A stretch of 64,000 nucleotides of DNA from Isoetes taiwanensis (taxonomy: Eukaryota > Streptophyta > Lycopodiopsida > Isoetales > Isoetaceae): the NCBI GenBank assembly GCA_021234155.1, contig JAJEKV010000052.1, positions 6,236,925 through 6,300,924 of the forward strand, read 5' to 3'. Made by a program: the position numbers and the translations under genes. The notes under the pieces were generated by a model that worked only from the letters and a program-made list of their open reading frames with translations, was not told where the DNA came from and did not search any database. Below, piece by piece: positions 21,951-34,730 of this stretch; positions within the stretch are counted from its first letter, which is position 1, and the number at the start of each line of letters is the position of its first letter.

Positions 21951-24644
21951 CCATACTTAAGATTCCATACTTAAGGATGTCTATTTTTTCAAGAAACCCC
22001 CTTTCTTTTTGTACCAAAGAAATTTCGTTTGAAAGTCCATGATACCAAAAAACAATTTAATATGCAAACATGCCAAGACCACGTACCTTATGGTAATAGT
22101 AAGATAGGGAATCCACGTTTTTACAAAGCTCATGGGCACTATGATAGGCACTATGATAAGCACAATATGCCTTAGTAAAAGTTACATGCAACATATGCAT
22201 GTTGACGCCTGCATGTCCAAAATGCATTTAGAACAAGTGCATGCATACACTTTAATATAATAGTAACAAAAGCTTCATCAAGCATTTTCATGTCAAAAAA
22301 TATATATAACACTTGGCCCATGGCCCTTGAAATTACCTAGAGATGAACTTGCACTAGAGATGAACTTGCAATGCGTAAGGTAATTATCTTATTGGATATC
22401 TCACTTATCCCTCAAGATAATTGTATGATTGAATCTATCCAAGGTGAATATGCACTCCAAGATACCTTGGGTTACTATAAAGTTACCCTCTCTCAGAACT
22501 TGATTGGGAAGAGCAAACAAGCAAAGATGAGCACAAAACAAGCAAAGAAAAAAAAAACCCTACCTCCCACCGTAAGGGGAGAGGCAAATATTCTTTCAAG
22601 AAATACAAGCCATAGGGGTGGCGTGACCCTACAAATGCAGGAATCATGCCTCACCCTATGAGAACTGCTTTGCCATAATTTGAGTATAAGAGAACCGTAA
22701 AGAGATAGGACCAATTGCCTTAAGAAATTCTCATTAAAAAGATCCTCAAGAACACCCTTTGATGCTTGGGAAGTCAACCCTCTAACTTGTTTAAGCACTC
22801 TTCTTTTAATCTTCCATGAGACAAAACCATTTGGCCATAAATTTCTAGAACCCATTTGCTAATATCCATAGCAATTTAAGAAATAAAGCCAGTGGCGTTT
22901 TTGGACAGGTCCATGTATATATGTCATGCCAAATAGCACATCGTGCCAATTGATGATAGTTTTGGACCACCGCCCATATATATTTGACATGCCAAATAGC
23001 ACATGCGTGCCAATTGATGACTTTGTGACATCATCTCTTTCAATTTTGCGACTCATAAGTTCAACATTTCAAGTGGGAATGATTATCTTGAACTCGGCTT
23101 CCACTTCATTATCGATTCGACCGCATTCATACGCCACTATGAGATGATCATGAAGTACAGCCTTGCATTTAAGTAAATAGAGCAAAGTTACCAAAGATTA
23201 TAAAAAGCATATGCTAGAAGCCCCACCAAGAAAGTTTGGCAAAGACTGGTAAGACTAATGCACGTAGTGTCATGAAAACCCGCTTTGAACTAGTCAATAC
23301 TAGCACAAACATCAAGATTGGTCAATCCCTTTTGTCGTCTTTATCCGCCATACGAGAACTGTTAAGTCCTAGATGGTACCATCCTTTCCTCGGTGTACGA
23401 TCAATGTTATCATATAACGTAACAAACTATATTCCAAATTCTTAAATCATTGTCATGAATGACTTATTGAGACATATATTATGCATGACGTAAAAGTATC
23501 GGCTTTCATTTAACATCAGCCCCAATTTAAGCCTAAAGATAAATAGGTTTGACATAAAAATTATTTAACAAGGATTCGTGATCCGTTCTTATCACCGTCA
23601 TGTTCAATATAAATATTCAAAGTAGCACAAGAAAGCAAACTAGCTAACTTAATCATTATGCTTTAACTATGTACTAGTCATATTTTTTTTCTCACCTCCT
23701 TGAAAGATGAACTCTTGCATTTCTCCATCATCCTTGAAGCCAAATCCAACCTACAAAGCAAAGGGAACAATGGGAAGAAAATCCCGTACTGCGATAATAG
23801 CAGACTTAGCATGTTAATGGTATCGGGGCAAAGGCCAAAAGGTACATTGGGATTTTCGGCTCTTCATTGATTACCCATTGTGCCCCTTGCCACCTTGAAA
23901 ATAGCTAAAAGAATACATGGAGAAAAATGCAATCGATGATAGACAATTGCCCGCACTTAATGAGCTTATCTTACATCACTTTTATCACATGGTCATCAGA
24001 TTTGCATAGGTCACCAGATCATTCTTGTATTGTATGAATTCAAGAACGTAAAAATTCTAATTACCATCACAGTTGATCCTTCTACTAGGCCATGACATGT
24101 ATTTTATTGGGACCTGAGAACTCTGATAATAATATGCCAAGATCCTTTCATGGATAAGCGATATGCCGCAAGTGTTGAGGTCTATTAACCCTTATTTAGA
24201 GCTCATATGAATAAACAAAAACAAATAATTATAGACCTGGAATGTAGCACTGTTTCGCCAAACTCTGAGTGAAAACCACGCTTGGTTGATTTAGATGGAG
24301 CACCAGCTCATTTAATACAACAGTACATGGATCCAGCAGCCCCAAGACTTCAAGCAATACTGTAGGATCATTCTTGACTTGCAGCATCTAATTTTTTAAC
24401 ATAAAAGAACAGAGCACTTCCATAACTGATCGTTGGAGATAGCCGCTCAAGAGAATGCATTATAGGGCATCTGAAAACCCTAAATGTGAATGCCATTTGG
24501 TATCAACCGTGATATAATGGATTTCGCCCGAGATGTTCAAAACCACATCCTGGTTTGCCATATCGAATATCTTACTGGGTGAATATGTATTCCGAAATAG
24601 GCTTTAGGGTATTCGGCCACGACTACTGCTTCTGGCTCCGTACT
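21951..24644. repeat. BA repeat unit, complete copy 2
   Basis: Starts directly after the FBE right end (CCATACTTAAG, with the word partly duplicated at 21,951-21,975) and ends at the next CCATACTTAAGG at 24,645. It is colinear with the units at 16,358 and 29,548. Many CAG/CTG words seen in the 30.9-kb copy are garbled here. Confidence 0.82.
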
Positions 24645-25246
24645 CCATACTTAAGGATGTCTATTTTTTCAAGAAACCCCTTTCTCTTTTTTGTACCAAA
24701 GAAATTTCGTTTGGAAAGTCCATGATACCAAAAAACAATTTAATATGCAAACATGCCAAGACCACGTACCTTATGGTAATAGTAAGATAGGGAATCCACG
24801 TTTTTTACAAAGCTCATGGGCACTATGATAGGGCACTATGATAAGCACAATATGCCTTAGTAAAGTTACATGCAACATATGCATGTTGACGCCTGCATGT
24901 CCAAAATGCATTTAGAACAAGTGCATGCATACACTTTAATATAATAGTAACAAAAGCTTCATCAAGCATTTTCATGTCAAAAACATATATATAACACTTG
25001 GCCCATGGCCCTTGAAATTACCTAGAGATGAACTTGCACTAGAGATGAACTTGCACTGCAAGGTAATTATCTTATTGGATATCTCACTTATCCCAAGATA
25101 ATTGTATGATTGAATCTATCCAAGGTGAATATGCACTCAAGAGATACCTTGGGTTACTATAAAGTTACCCTCTCAGAAACTTGATTGGGAAGAGCAAACA
25201 AGCAAAGCATGAGCACAACAAAAAAAAAAAAAAAAAAAAAAAAAAC
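24645..25246. repeat. BA repeat unit, truncated, ending in a 27-bp A-run
   Basis: Only the first 570 bp or so of the unit is present. It stops within the A-rich word found at this position in complete units and passes into a pure A-run (about 25,220-25,246), after which LINE-linked sequence starts. Confidence 0.75.
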
Positions 25247-26604
25247 TCAGTCAAACCTAGATCCCTAGGTCGAACATCAGCCTCAGTCAATCCCAAGAAC
25301 TGTATTATCAATCCAGATTCAAACTTACGTAAGAAATCTGGTACTCATTATCCTTTAGCCTCATGACACTTTATATCAACTGAAAGTTTGCCAAAGCCAA
25401 TCTCAATATCCTATTTATCCTTCCATGAACAATAGCCATGTAGTTATTACGGTGTCAAGGACAATAGTCAAAGGCTTATTTTTAGGAAGCCAATAAAGCC
25501 AATGATACAAAAACATATTGTTAAGGGACTTAGGCTCCCTGATAATCGTTTTTCTCAATGCCCATTTTGGCGATGATGACACTTTCTTATTCATCAACAT
25601 GGAGAAGGCTTCAATCAGCAACACTCATGATCAGCTACAACTTTTTGGGAACACTTCTGGATGTAAGATCAATCCCACCAAGACTAAGTTGATAGCAAGT
25701 AACCAGGTAAATGGGCAAGGAACTGCTCAAATTCTTGGCTGTGAGTATATCTCTCCTAATACTAAATCTAAGATTTTGGGTATTCCTTTTGCTTTGAGAA
25801 TTAATGCTAGTGAGCTTTGGAATGACATCATAGATAAGTTCAACAAAAAAGCTGATTTGCTCAACAGTAAGTTTTTATCTAAAAATGAGAGAGCCATTCT
25901 AGCCAACTCTGTGATTTCTTCTTCTCATGTGTATCATTCGTCTATCCTTATGGCCCCCAAGAAAGTTACCTCCAAGCTCCAAGGTATTTTAGGTGGATTC
26001 ATTGCTAATGGAGGGAGTAGCAGAACTTGGATCCCAGTTTCTATGAAGGAATGCATGAAGAAGAAGATTAATGGCGGTTTGGGTATCCTTGATATTGAGA
26101 ATGGGTATTCTTGCTGCAAGGTGCTCTGCTAATCTGAAGTTCATGTGGAAATTCCCCATTAATCCAAAAATTAAGGCTTTTATTTGGCAGCTTTAGCATA
26201 AGCCCTTGGCCACCAACTCTAAGAGATATAGGTTAAAAATGGCTACTTCTAACATGTGCGAAAGATGTTTACGGAAAGCTGAAGATGAAGATCACCTCTT
26301 TAAGAATTGCCTTTGGTCTGAATGGGTCCTAGAGTTGGTTGTTGATGAATTTAACATCCCTAACCTCTCCAGGACTCCTTTGGTTAACATCTTGTTTTCC
26401 CATAATCCCAGGGATTAGAGAATCTATATTCTGCTTTGGAGGATGTGGAAAGCAAGGAATGCAATCATTTTTTATCAAGAAATTATCTGGCTTTGGGCTG
26501 TGATCAAACAGTCCAAATATGATATTCATTGGATCACTGAAGTATTTCATTAACTTACCAATTCTTCTGTTGTATTTTCAGGTAATATACTATTGGGACA
26601 AAAG
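25247..26604 (+). mobile_element. LINE fragment D1 (RT C-terminal half and zf-RVT)
   Basis: The frame at 25,518-26,132 encodes a LINE reverse transcriptase from the catalytic region onward: the FADDT site (garbled here to FGDDDT), LFGNTSGCKINPTKTK, KILGIPF and KINGGLGILDIENG. After a frame break, 26,206-26,418 holds CERCLRKAEDEDHLFKNC, the zf-RVT finger. The N-terminal RT, endonuclease and ORF1 are absent. The element is cut at 26,604 by the duplication junction. About 260 bp before the RT frame (25,247-25,510) is not recognisably coding. Confidence 0.82.
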
Positions 26605-29547
26605 AACCAACACATAACCAACACATAACTACCATTGACATTAATAAATATAACCATTGGATCCAACACATTTAAATTAAAATCCCCCTTAAACCCCCTT
26701 TGATTTGGGTGCATATTCACACGGGGGGTGACTCCGGGCATCGAGAGCTGTCGGATTGGCATATTCGCCCCTTATTCCTTAATCTACACCGTACGTGAAG
26801 TTCCTCATTTGTGGGGTATGCAAGTACAAGATTTGCTATACTGTATAATAAGATTCGCAAAATACTATAAGATTTCAACCATAATACTATATGGTGTTGA
26901 TTTCAAATGTGTAAAAATACAATTATGAGGGCTCTGTTTGCTTAAACGTCACCCAGTGTGAATATGCACCCAAATCAAAGGGGTTTAAGGGGATTTTAAT
27001 TTAAATGTGTTGGATCCAATGGTTATATTTATTAATGTCAATGGTAGTTATGTGTTGGTTATTATACTAAAATTTTTGGCCCTTGGGGCCAAAAAAAAAA
27101 AAGGCACGTGAGAATATAAAAGACATTTAAAACATAAAGATAGTGTAGGGTTGCATCTTGAACCTTGGAATCCAAATATGCACTAAGGATTTAATATTTG
27201 AAGTATGCTACTAGATAACCATCGTTTAAATATTGTTAATGTTAATGTTAACCATCGTTTAATTAATGTTAATGGTAATTATGTAGCATCAATATCTAGC
27301 ATATTGAATATGCATGGCATAGCGAATACTATAGCATCAAACACTCCTTTGAGATTTAATAAACGTGTGTGAATAGCACGACATTTGTCTACTTAATGCT
27401 TATAAATTTGGTAGCGTAAAATCGGATTAATCGAAACAATGCATGCGGTGAAATACCAAAGAAGATTGTTTAACACTCAAAAGAATAAATATTTCAAAAT
27501 GTGGTATTCCTACATTCATTCAAAGTACATTCATTTCCATGGATCGTGCATGATAACATTGGCGCGGGTTACGCACAACCCATTTTCTCGAAACAGATGT
27601 CTCACTTCTAATAACAAACCCACTCTATCTGAACACATAATTGCACCCTCATGCCCTAAATATACCAAGGCAAGGGTTACAATTTTTAAACGGACAGAGG
27701 AATGAAAATGATATAAATGGAATCCTAGATACCTCAGAGATGCAGTGCTCTATTGCAGCTTCTAGGCATTTTATTGCCCTTTGTTGTTCAAACTCAATAT
27801 TTATGGTTGAGCCTCGGAATTCATAGTGCACCCATCAAGATATCGGATGTAATAGTCCTGAGACACAAGCAGCACTAGTGAGTGTGAGACAGCTAAAAAG
27901 CAACCAGCATCCAACTTGGAAATTATTCTAAGTGCACTTTCTTCCTCTAATCCGAATAAAGCAAACATCAACAGAAATCTGAGAGGTGCCAATACAAAAT
28001 AAAAAAAAAACATACTTGGCAAGCGTTACAAAACTAAACGCGTGCTTGGTAAGCATAGGTCATCATCCTGGGGAATGAACATTCACAATAGAATAAATCT
28101 CAAATGCAAAGTCGGAGCATTCGATGAGAAGCTCACGGTAGCAACAAGAACCCTAAAATAAAACCATAAAACCATAAAACACCAAAACATAAAACCATTC
28201 ATTTACCAGTTGTACTACTTGCCTTCATTGGATAAAGCTGCAAGGCTTGATGCGGATAGTCCAATGTCTGTCAAACTCAGGGACTCCAAAGATCTACTTC
28301 TTCGTCAAGAAAATTGCCGAAAATGAAGTAAAAACCGAACCTTTTTTGAGACATCGAGAAGTTAAAAGATACAATTTGTCCGCATCACGGAACTTGACAT
28401 CCATCAACCGTTGACCTTAAAGGAGAAACATCCTCAATGTCATTTGGTATCAAGGCACCGATGTAGGTCCAGGGGCGTTAGAATAAGTGCCCTTGAGCAT
28501 AGTCCTATTATTATCCACCGACTTCATTTATAGACTTTATAATGTCAATGTCGTTAGTAAGAATCACGATTTTATCATTACGCTTTTGAACAACAACATT
28601 TGTTTTCTCACCTGGAAGTCGTTAGTAAGAGATAATGATTTTATCATTACGCTTTTGAACAACAACAAACCTGTTTTCTCACACGGAAATAAACATGAGG
28701 CTCTCACCAGAGTGCGTAAGGAAGGAAAAACACCGAAGAGAACACGAGAAAAAATACGGCGATTCGGATGCGGGCATCGGCAAGCTCGTGTAGAGCTTTG
28801 CATGACGACTCGAGGCGTGAGCAAAAGGTCTTGAGTTGAACAAAATCACGGCCATGGCGAGGGACTTCAATAGGCTTTTCAATTTCTGTAGCAAACTCGG
28901 ATAGGAAATTTGTGAGAACAATGCTTGCGGATTTGCAACAAGCGAGAAAAGCCCAAGAATGCATCCATATCGAGACCTCTTTCAAGTCCATATCCGGAGC
29001 TTACGTTAGTGCAAACCACGCCCAACTCCTATCGGGGCCTCTTTCTGGAACCCTATCGGGGGCCTCTTCCACAGTCGCTAGAGAGGGGCTTCTTATCAGG
29101 TCCGATTGAAAGAGGATTTCTGTCTGGTCCTCTTGAAAGAGGTTATCTTCTTGGTGCCCAAGATCTAAGCTTCAACGGAATAACAAGAGTCGTAAACAGA
29201 GGCCATAAGAAATCGAAACTCTTACCCTAAACGAGATCCCTTACAATAATCCAGAGACCTAATTTTCGAGGAAACATGAACCCTAAAATGAGCTGCTCGA
29301 GCTTTGCATGTCGAGCAAAATAAAATGTAATAAGGGAAAATAGTACTTAACGGAAAAATATATGATATATGGGTCTACACTATTGAAAAGAGGCATTAAA
29401 ATTAATTCAAGCGTATGCAAATAAAATGCGCACTCTAGATGTACTAATTAGTAGGCCTTATGCAATACGCTCATCAAATCATATAAAAACCATTAGAAAA
29501 ACCGTACAAAAATACAAAAAAAACCCCCTGTTATTATGCTACATATT
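26605..29547 (-). mobile_element. FBE family copy 2 (cargo type 2)
   Basis: Same ends and interior as the copy at 19,054-21,950. The foldback arms are near 26,605-26,729 and 26,955-27,062. The GC hairpin is clearer here (TGGCCC-TTG-GGGCCA, about 27,077-27,092). The right end is GTTATTATGCTACATATT at 29,547. It starts immediately after LINE fragment D1 and is followed by a BA unit. Confidence 0.75.
28564..28991 (-). pseudogene. FBE cargo type 2, second copy
   Basis: Counterpart of 20,860-21,402. The minus-strand segment at about 28,790-28,960 reads more coherently here (SIVLTNFLSEFATEIEKPIE, DFVQLKTFCSRLESSCKAL, HELADA). The frame is then lost in the tandem repeats. No family was recognised. 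Confidence 0.3.
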
Positions 29548-31264
29548 CCATACTTAAGGATGTCTATTTTTTCAAGAAACCCCTTTCTCTTTTTTGTACC
29601 AAAGAAATTTCGTTTGGAAAGTCCATGATACCAAAAAACAATTTAATATGCAAACATGCCAAGACCACGTACCTTATGGTAATAGTAAGATAGGGAATCC
29701 ACGTTTTACAAAGCTCATGGGCACTATGATAGGGCACTATGATAAGCACAATATGCCTTAGTAAAAGTTACATGCAACATATGCATGTTGACGCCTGCAT
29801 GTCCAAAATGCATTTAGAACAAGTGCATGCATACACTTTAATATAATAGTAACAAAAGCTTCATCAAGCATTTTCATGTCAAAAAAATATATATAACACT
29901 TGGCCCATGGCCCTTGAAATTACCTAGAGATGAACTTGCACTAGAGATGAACTTGCACTGCAAGGTAATTATCTTATTGGATATCTCACTTATCCTGAAG
30001 ATAATTGTATGATTGAATCTATCCAAGGTGAATATGCACTCCGAGATACCTTGGGTTACTATAAAGTTACCCTCTCTGTAAACTTGATTGGGAAGAGCAA
30101 ACAAGCAGCATGAGCACAACAAGCAGTAGCAATAAAAAAAACCCTACCTCCTACCGTAAGGAGAGGCAAATATTCTTCCTGCAACACAGTTTTCATAGGG
30201 GTGGCAGACCCTACAAATGCAGGAATCATGCCTCACCCTATGAGAACTGTTTGCCATAATTTGAGTATAAGAGAACTGCAAGAGATAGGACCAATTGCCT
30301 TAAGAAATTCTCATTAAAAGATCCTCAAGAACACCCTTGATGCTTGGGAAGTCAATCTCTCTAACTTGTTTAAGCACTCTTCTTTTAATCTTCCATGAGA
30401 CAAAAACCATTTGGCCATAAATTTCTAGAACCCATTTGCTAATATCCATAGCAATTTAAGAAATAAAGCCGAGTGGCAGTTTTGGACAACAGTCCATGTA
30501 TATATGTCATGCCAAATAGCACACTGTGCCAATTGACAGATAGTTTTGGACCACTGCCCATATATATTTGACATGCCAAATAGCACACTGTGCCAATTGA
30601 CAGCTTGTGACATCAGTCTCTTTCAATTTTGCAGCTCATAAGTTCAACATTTCAAGTGGGAATGATTATCTTGAACTCTGGCTTCCACTTCATTATCAGA
30701 TTCGACCTGCATTCATACGTGCCACTATGAGATGATCATGAAGTACAGCTTGCATTTAAGTAAATAGAGCACAGCAGTACCAAAGATTATAAAAAAGCAT
30801 ATGCTAGAAGCCCCACCAAGAAAGTTTGGCAGCACTGGTAAGACTAATGCACAGAAGTGTCATGAAAAAAACCCGGCTTGAACTAGTCAATACTAGCACA
30901 AACATCAGCATTGGTCAATCCCTTTGCTGTCTTATCTGGCCATACGAGAACTGTTAAGTCCTAGATGGTACCATCCTTTCCACGGTGTCGGCATCAATGT
31001 TATCATATAACAGAACAAACTATATTCCAAATTCTACAGTCATTGTCATGAATGACTTATTGAGACATATATTATGCATGACGTAAAGTATCAGTTTCAG
31101 CTAACATCAGCCCCAATTTAAGCCTAAAGATAAATAGGTTTGACATAAAAATTATTTAACAAGGATTCAGATCCGTTCTTATCACCTGTCATGTTCAATA
31201 TAAATATTCAAAGTAGCACAAGAAAGCAAACTAGCTAACTTAATCATTATGCTTTAACTATGTA

Positions 31265-31342
31265 CTAGTCATATTTTTTTCTGTAACCTCCTTGAAAGAT
31301 GAACTCTTGCATTTCTCCATCATCCTTGAAGCCAAATCCAAC
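31265..31342 (-). pseudogene. Terminal exon of an unidentified gene inside BA
   Basis: On the minus strand an acceptor (TTTGTAG) is followed by GFGFKDDGEMQEFIFQGGYR, then KKYD and a TAG stop (26 codons from 31,342). The same block is present in the other BA copies (near 15,411, 18,113 and 23,706), with the end of the exon disturbed in some. It looks like a real last exon. I do not recognise the protein. Confidence 0.45.
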
Positions 31343-31837
31343 CTACAAAGCAAAGGGAACAATGGGAAGAAAATCCCGTACCTGCAGCCAATCAGTACCC
31401 TGTTAGCATGTTAATGGTATCAGGGCAAAGGCCAAAAGGTACATTGGGATTTTCAGCTCTTCGCTGATTACCCATTGTGCCCCTTGCCCTGCCAGTTGAA
31501 AATAGCTAAAAGAATACATGGAGAAAAAATGCAACTGCATAGACAATTGCCTGCACTTAATGAGCTTATCTTACATCACTTTTATCACATGGTCATCAGA
31601 TTTGCATAGGTCACCAGATCATTCTTGTATTGTATGAATTCAAGAACGTAAAAATTCTAATTACCATCACAGTTGATCCTTCTACTAGGCCATGACAGGT
31701 ATTTTATTGGGACACAGAACTCTGCATAATAATATGCCAGCATCCTTTCATGGATAGCGCATATGCCAGCAAGTGTTGAGGTCTATTAACCCTTATTTAG
31801 AGCTCATATGAAAAACAAAAAACAAATAATTATAGAC

Positions 31838-31990
31838 CTGGAATGTAGCACCCTGTTTCGCCAAACTCTGAGTGAAAACCACGCTTGGTTGATTTAGATG
31901 GAGCACCAGCTCATTTAATACAACAGTACATGGATCCAGCAGCCCCAAGACTTCAAGCAATACTGTAGGATCATTCTTGACTTGCAGCAT
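31838..31990 (-). pseudogene. Internal exon of an unidentified gene inside BA
   Basis: An exon of exactly 51 codons on the minus strand lies between an acceptor AG (31,991-31,992) and a donor CAG|GTCTAT. Key wording is NDPTVLLEVLGLLDPCTVVL, then NELVLHLNQPSVVFTQSLAK. Upstream on the same strand, 32,050-32,240 is mostly open with one TGA. Together with the exon at 31,265 it suggests that BA is a tandemly duplicated gene fragment read on the minus strand. The family is unknown. Confidence 0.45.
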
Positions 31991-32249
31991 CTAATTTTTT
32001 AACATAAAAGAACAGAGCACTTCCATAACTGATCGTTGGAGATAGCCGCTCAAGAGAATGCATTATAGGGCATCTGAAAACCCTAAATGTGAATGCCATT
32101 TGGTATCTGCTCTGCATATAATGGATTTCGGCCTGAGATGTTCAAAACCACATCCTGGTTTGCCATATCGAATATCTTACTGGGTGAATATGTATTCCGA
32201 AATAGGCTTTAGGGTATTCGGCCACGACTACTGCTTCTGGCTCCGTACT

Positions 32250-32837
32250 CCATACTTAAGGATGTCTATTTTTTCAAGAAACCCCTTTCTCTTTTTTGTA
32301 CCAAAGAAATTTCGTTTGGAAAGTCCATGATACCAAAAAACAATTTAATATGCAAACATGCCAAGACCACGTACCTTATGGTAATAGTAAGATAGGGAAT
32401 CCACGTTTTACAAAGCTCATGGGCACTATGATAGGGCACTATGATAAGCACAATATGCCTTAGTAAAAGTTACATGCAACATATGCATGTTGACGCCTGC
32501 ATGTCCAAAATGCATTTAGAACAAGTGCATGCATACACTTTAATATAATAGTAACAAAAGCTTCATCAAGCATTTTCATGTCAAAAAATATATATAACAC
32601 TTGGCCCATGGCCCTTGAAATTACCTAGAGATGAACTTGCACTAGAGATGAACTTGCACTGCAAGGTAATTATCTTATTGGATATCTCACTTATCCTGAA
32701 GATAATTGTATGATTGAATCTATCCAAGGTGAATATGCACTCCGAGATACCTTGGGTTACTATAAAGTTACCCTCTCTGTAAACTTGATTGGGAAGAGCA
32801 AACAAGCAGCATGAGCACAACAAGCAGTAGCAATAAG

Positions 32838-32865
<28 letters not shown>
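32250..32865. repeat. BA repeat unit, truncated, ending in a long A-run (block 2)
   Basis: Counterpart of 24,645-25,246. It ends at CAATAAG followed by a pure A-run to 32,865. Confidence 0.75.
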
Positions 32866-32868
<3 letters not shown>

Positions 32869-34730
32869 AGTCAAACCTAGATCCCTAGGTCGAACATCAG
32901 CCTCAGTCAATCCCAAGAACTGTATTATCAATCCAGATTCAAACTTACGTAAGAAATCTGGTACTCATTATCCTTTAGCCTCATGACACTTTATATCAAC
33001 TGAAAGTTTGCCAAAGCCAATCTCAATATCCTATTTATCCTTCCATGAACAATAGCCATGTAGTTATTACGGTGTCAAGGACAATAGTCAAAGGCTTATT
33101 TTTAGGAAGCCAATAAAGCCAATGATACAAAAACATATTGTTAAGGGACTTAGGCTCCCTGATAATCAGGTTTTTCTCAATGCCCATTTTGCAGATGACA
33201 CTTTCTTATTCATCAACATGGAGAAGGCTTCAATCAGCAACACTCATGATCAGCTACAACTTTTTGGGAACACTTCTGGATGTAAGATCAATCCCACCAA
33301 GACTAAGTTGATAGCAAGTAACCAGGTAAATGGGCAAGGAACTGCTCAAATTCTTGAGATCTGTCATTTATATCTCTCTAATACTAAATCTAAGATTTTG
33401 GGTATTCCTTTGCTTTGAGAATTAATGCTAGTGAGCTTTGGAATGACATCATAGATAAGTTCAACAAAAAAGCGGGGATTTGCTCAACATTGGTACAAAA
33501 AGTTTTTTTTTATCTAAAAATGAGAGAGCCATTCTAGCCAACTTCGAATGTGATTTCTTCTTCTCATGTGTATCATTCGTCTATCCTTATGGCCCCAAGA
33601 AAGTTACCTCCAAGCTCAAAGGTATTTTAGGTGGATTCATTGCTAATGGAGGGAGTATTTGCTCGTAACTTGGATCCCGGTTTCTCATGAAGGAATGCAT
33701 GAAGAAGAAGATTAATGGAGCACTTGATCGGTTTCCTATGAAGGAATGCATGAAGAAGAAGATTAATGGCGGATTGGGTATCCTTGATATTGAGAATGGG
33801 TATTCTTGCTGCAAGGTGCTCTGCTAATCTGAAGTTCATGTGGAAATTCCCCATTAATCCAAAAATTAAGGCTTTTATTTGGCAGCTTTAGCATAAGCCC
33901 TTGGCCACCAACTCTAAGAGATATAGGTTAAAAATGGCTACTTCTAACATGTGCGAAAGATGTTTACGGAAAGCTGAAGATGAAGATCACCTCTTTAAGA
34001 ATTGCCTTTGGTCTGAATGGGTCCTAGAGTTGGTTGTTGATGAATTTAACATCCCTAACCTCTCCAGGACTCCTTTGGTTAACATCTTGTTTTCCCATAA
34101 TCCCAGGGATTAGAGAATCTATATTCTGCTTTGGAGGATGTGGAAAGCAAGGAATGCAATCATTTTTTATCAAGAAATTATCTGGCTTTGGGCTGTGATC
34201 AAACAGTCCAAATATGATATTCATTGGATCACTGAAGTATTTCATTAACTTACCAATTCTTCTGTTGTATTTTCAGGTAATATACTATTGGGACAAAAGA
34301 AGTTGAAGTGGGCGAATCAACCTCATGATTAATTCTATGTGGCTGGATCAATTTGGAGCCAATCCTATGGTGTATCAGGGAGATCATTGTCATTGTGACT
34401 GCTCCTGTATCCAGAATTTGGATGTTAGAAGACTTCTGATTTGTGAAGCAGTGGATCACATAGGCCGATTCCATCCGGCCAAGTTTCAGAATTGCAACTG
34501 CCTATACTGTGCCTTCTGCTCGTCTACAAGAGGTATGGGCCGAAAGGATAAAGACAAGTGAGAAGGGATGATGATCAAGTGTCCTTATGAATACTTTTTT
34601 TGGTTTAAAATTTGACTATTGTATGCACCGCTTATCGTATGCATATATAACCTTTTGTATTCATCCTTCTTATCCTTCTTATATATATGATTATCCTTCT
34701 TATATATATGATTACTAGCCAAATTTTTTT
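32866..34730 (+). mobile_element. LINE fragment D2, with 3' end
   Basis: As D1, but with the catalytic motif intact (HFADDTFLFI, 33,185-33,214) and the zf-RVT finger in the frame at 33,901-34,113. RT coding appears to start about 33,115 (KHIVKGLRLPDNQ). Insertions near 33,480-33,500 and 33,655-33,750, including a duplicated stretch (MKECMKKKING twice), break the frame. Beyond 34,301 the element continues with a short C-terminal region and an AT-rich 3' region to about 34,730, with TATCCTTCTTATATATATGA repeated. D1 lacks this part. Confidence 0.8.

Larger units (their letters stand above)
29548..32249. repeat. BA repeat unit, complete copy 3 (cleanest)
   Basis: Colinear with the units at 16,358 and 21,951. 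CAG/CTG words are best preserved here, so exon-like blocks on the minus strand can be read. The unit length is about 2.70 kb. Confidence 0.82.
19054..34301. repeat. Head-to-tail duplication of a 7.6-kb block
   Basis: Block 1 (19,054-26,604) and block 2 (26,605 to about 34,301) have the same order: FBE, complete BA unit, partial BA unit ending in a long A-run, LINE fragment. Landmarks are offset by about 7.55-7.62 kb throughout (for example 23,279/30,870 and 25,247/32,866). The junction falls inside the LINE after GGGACAAAAGAA. Block 2 continues into the LINE 3' end while block 1 jumps back to the FBE start. Long stretches are identical, for example in the LINE 3' part (26,200-26,590 against 33,895-34,285). 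It is either a recent tandem duplication or an assembly duplication. Confidence 0.85.
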
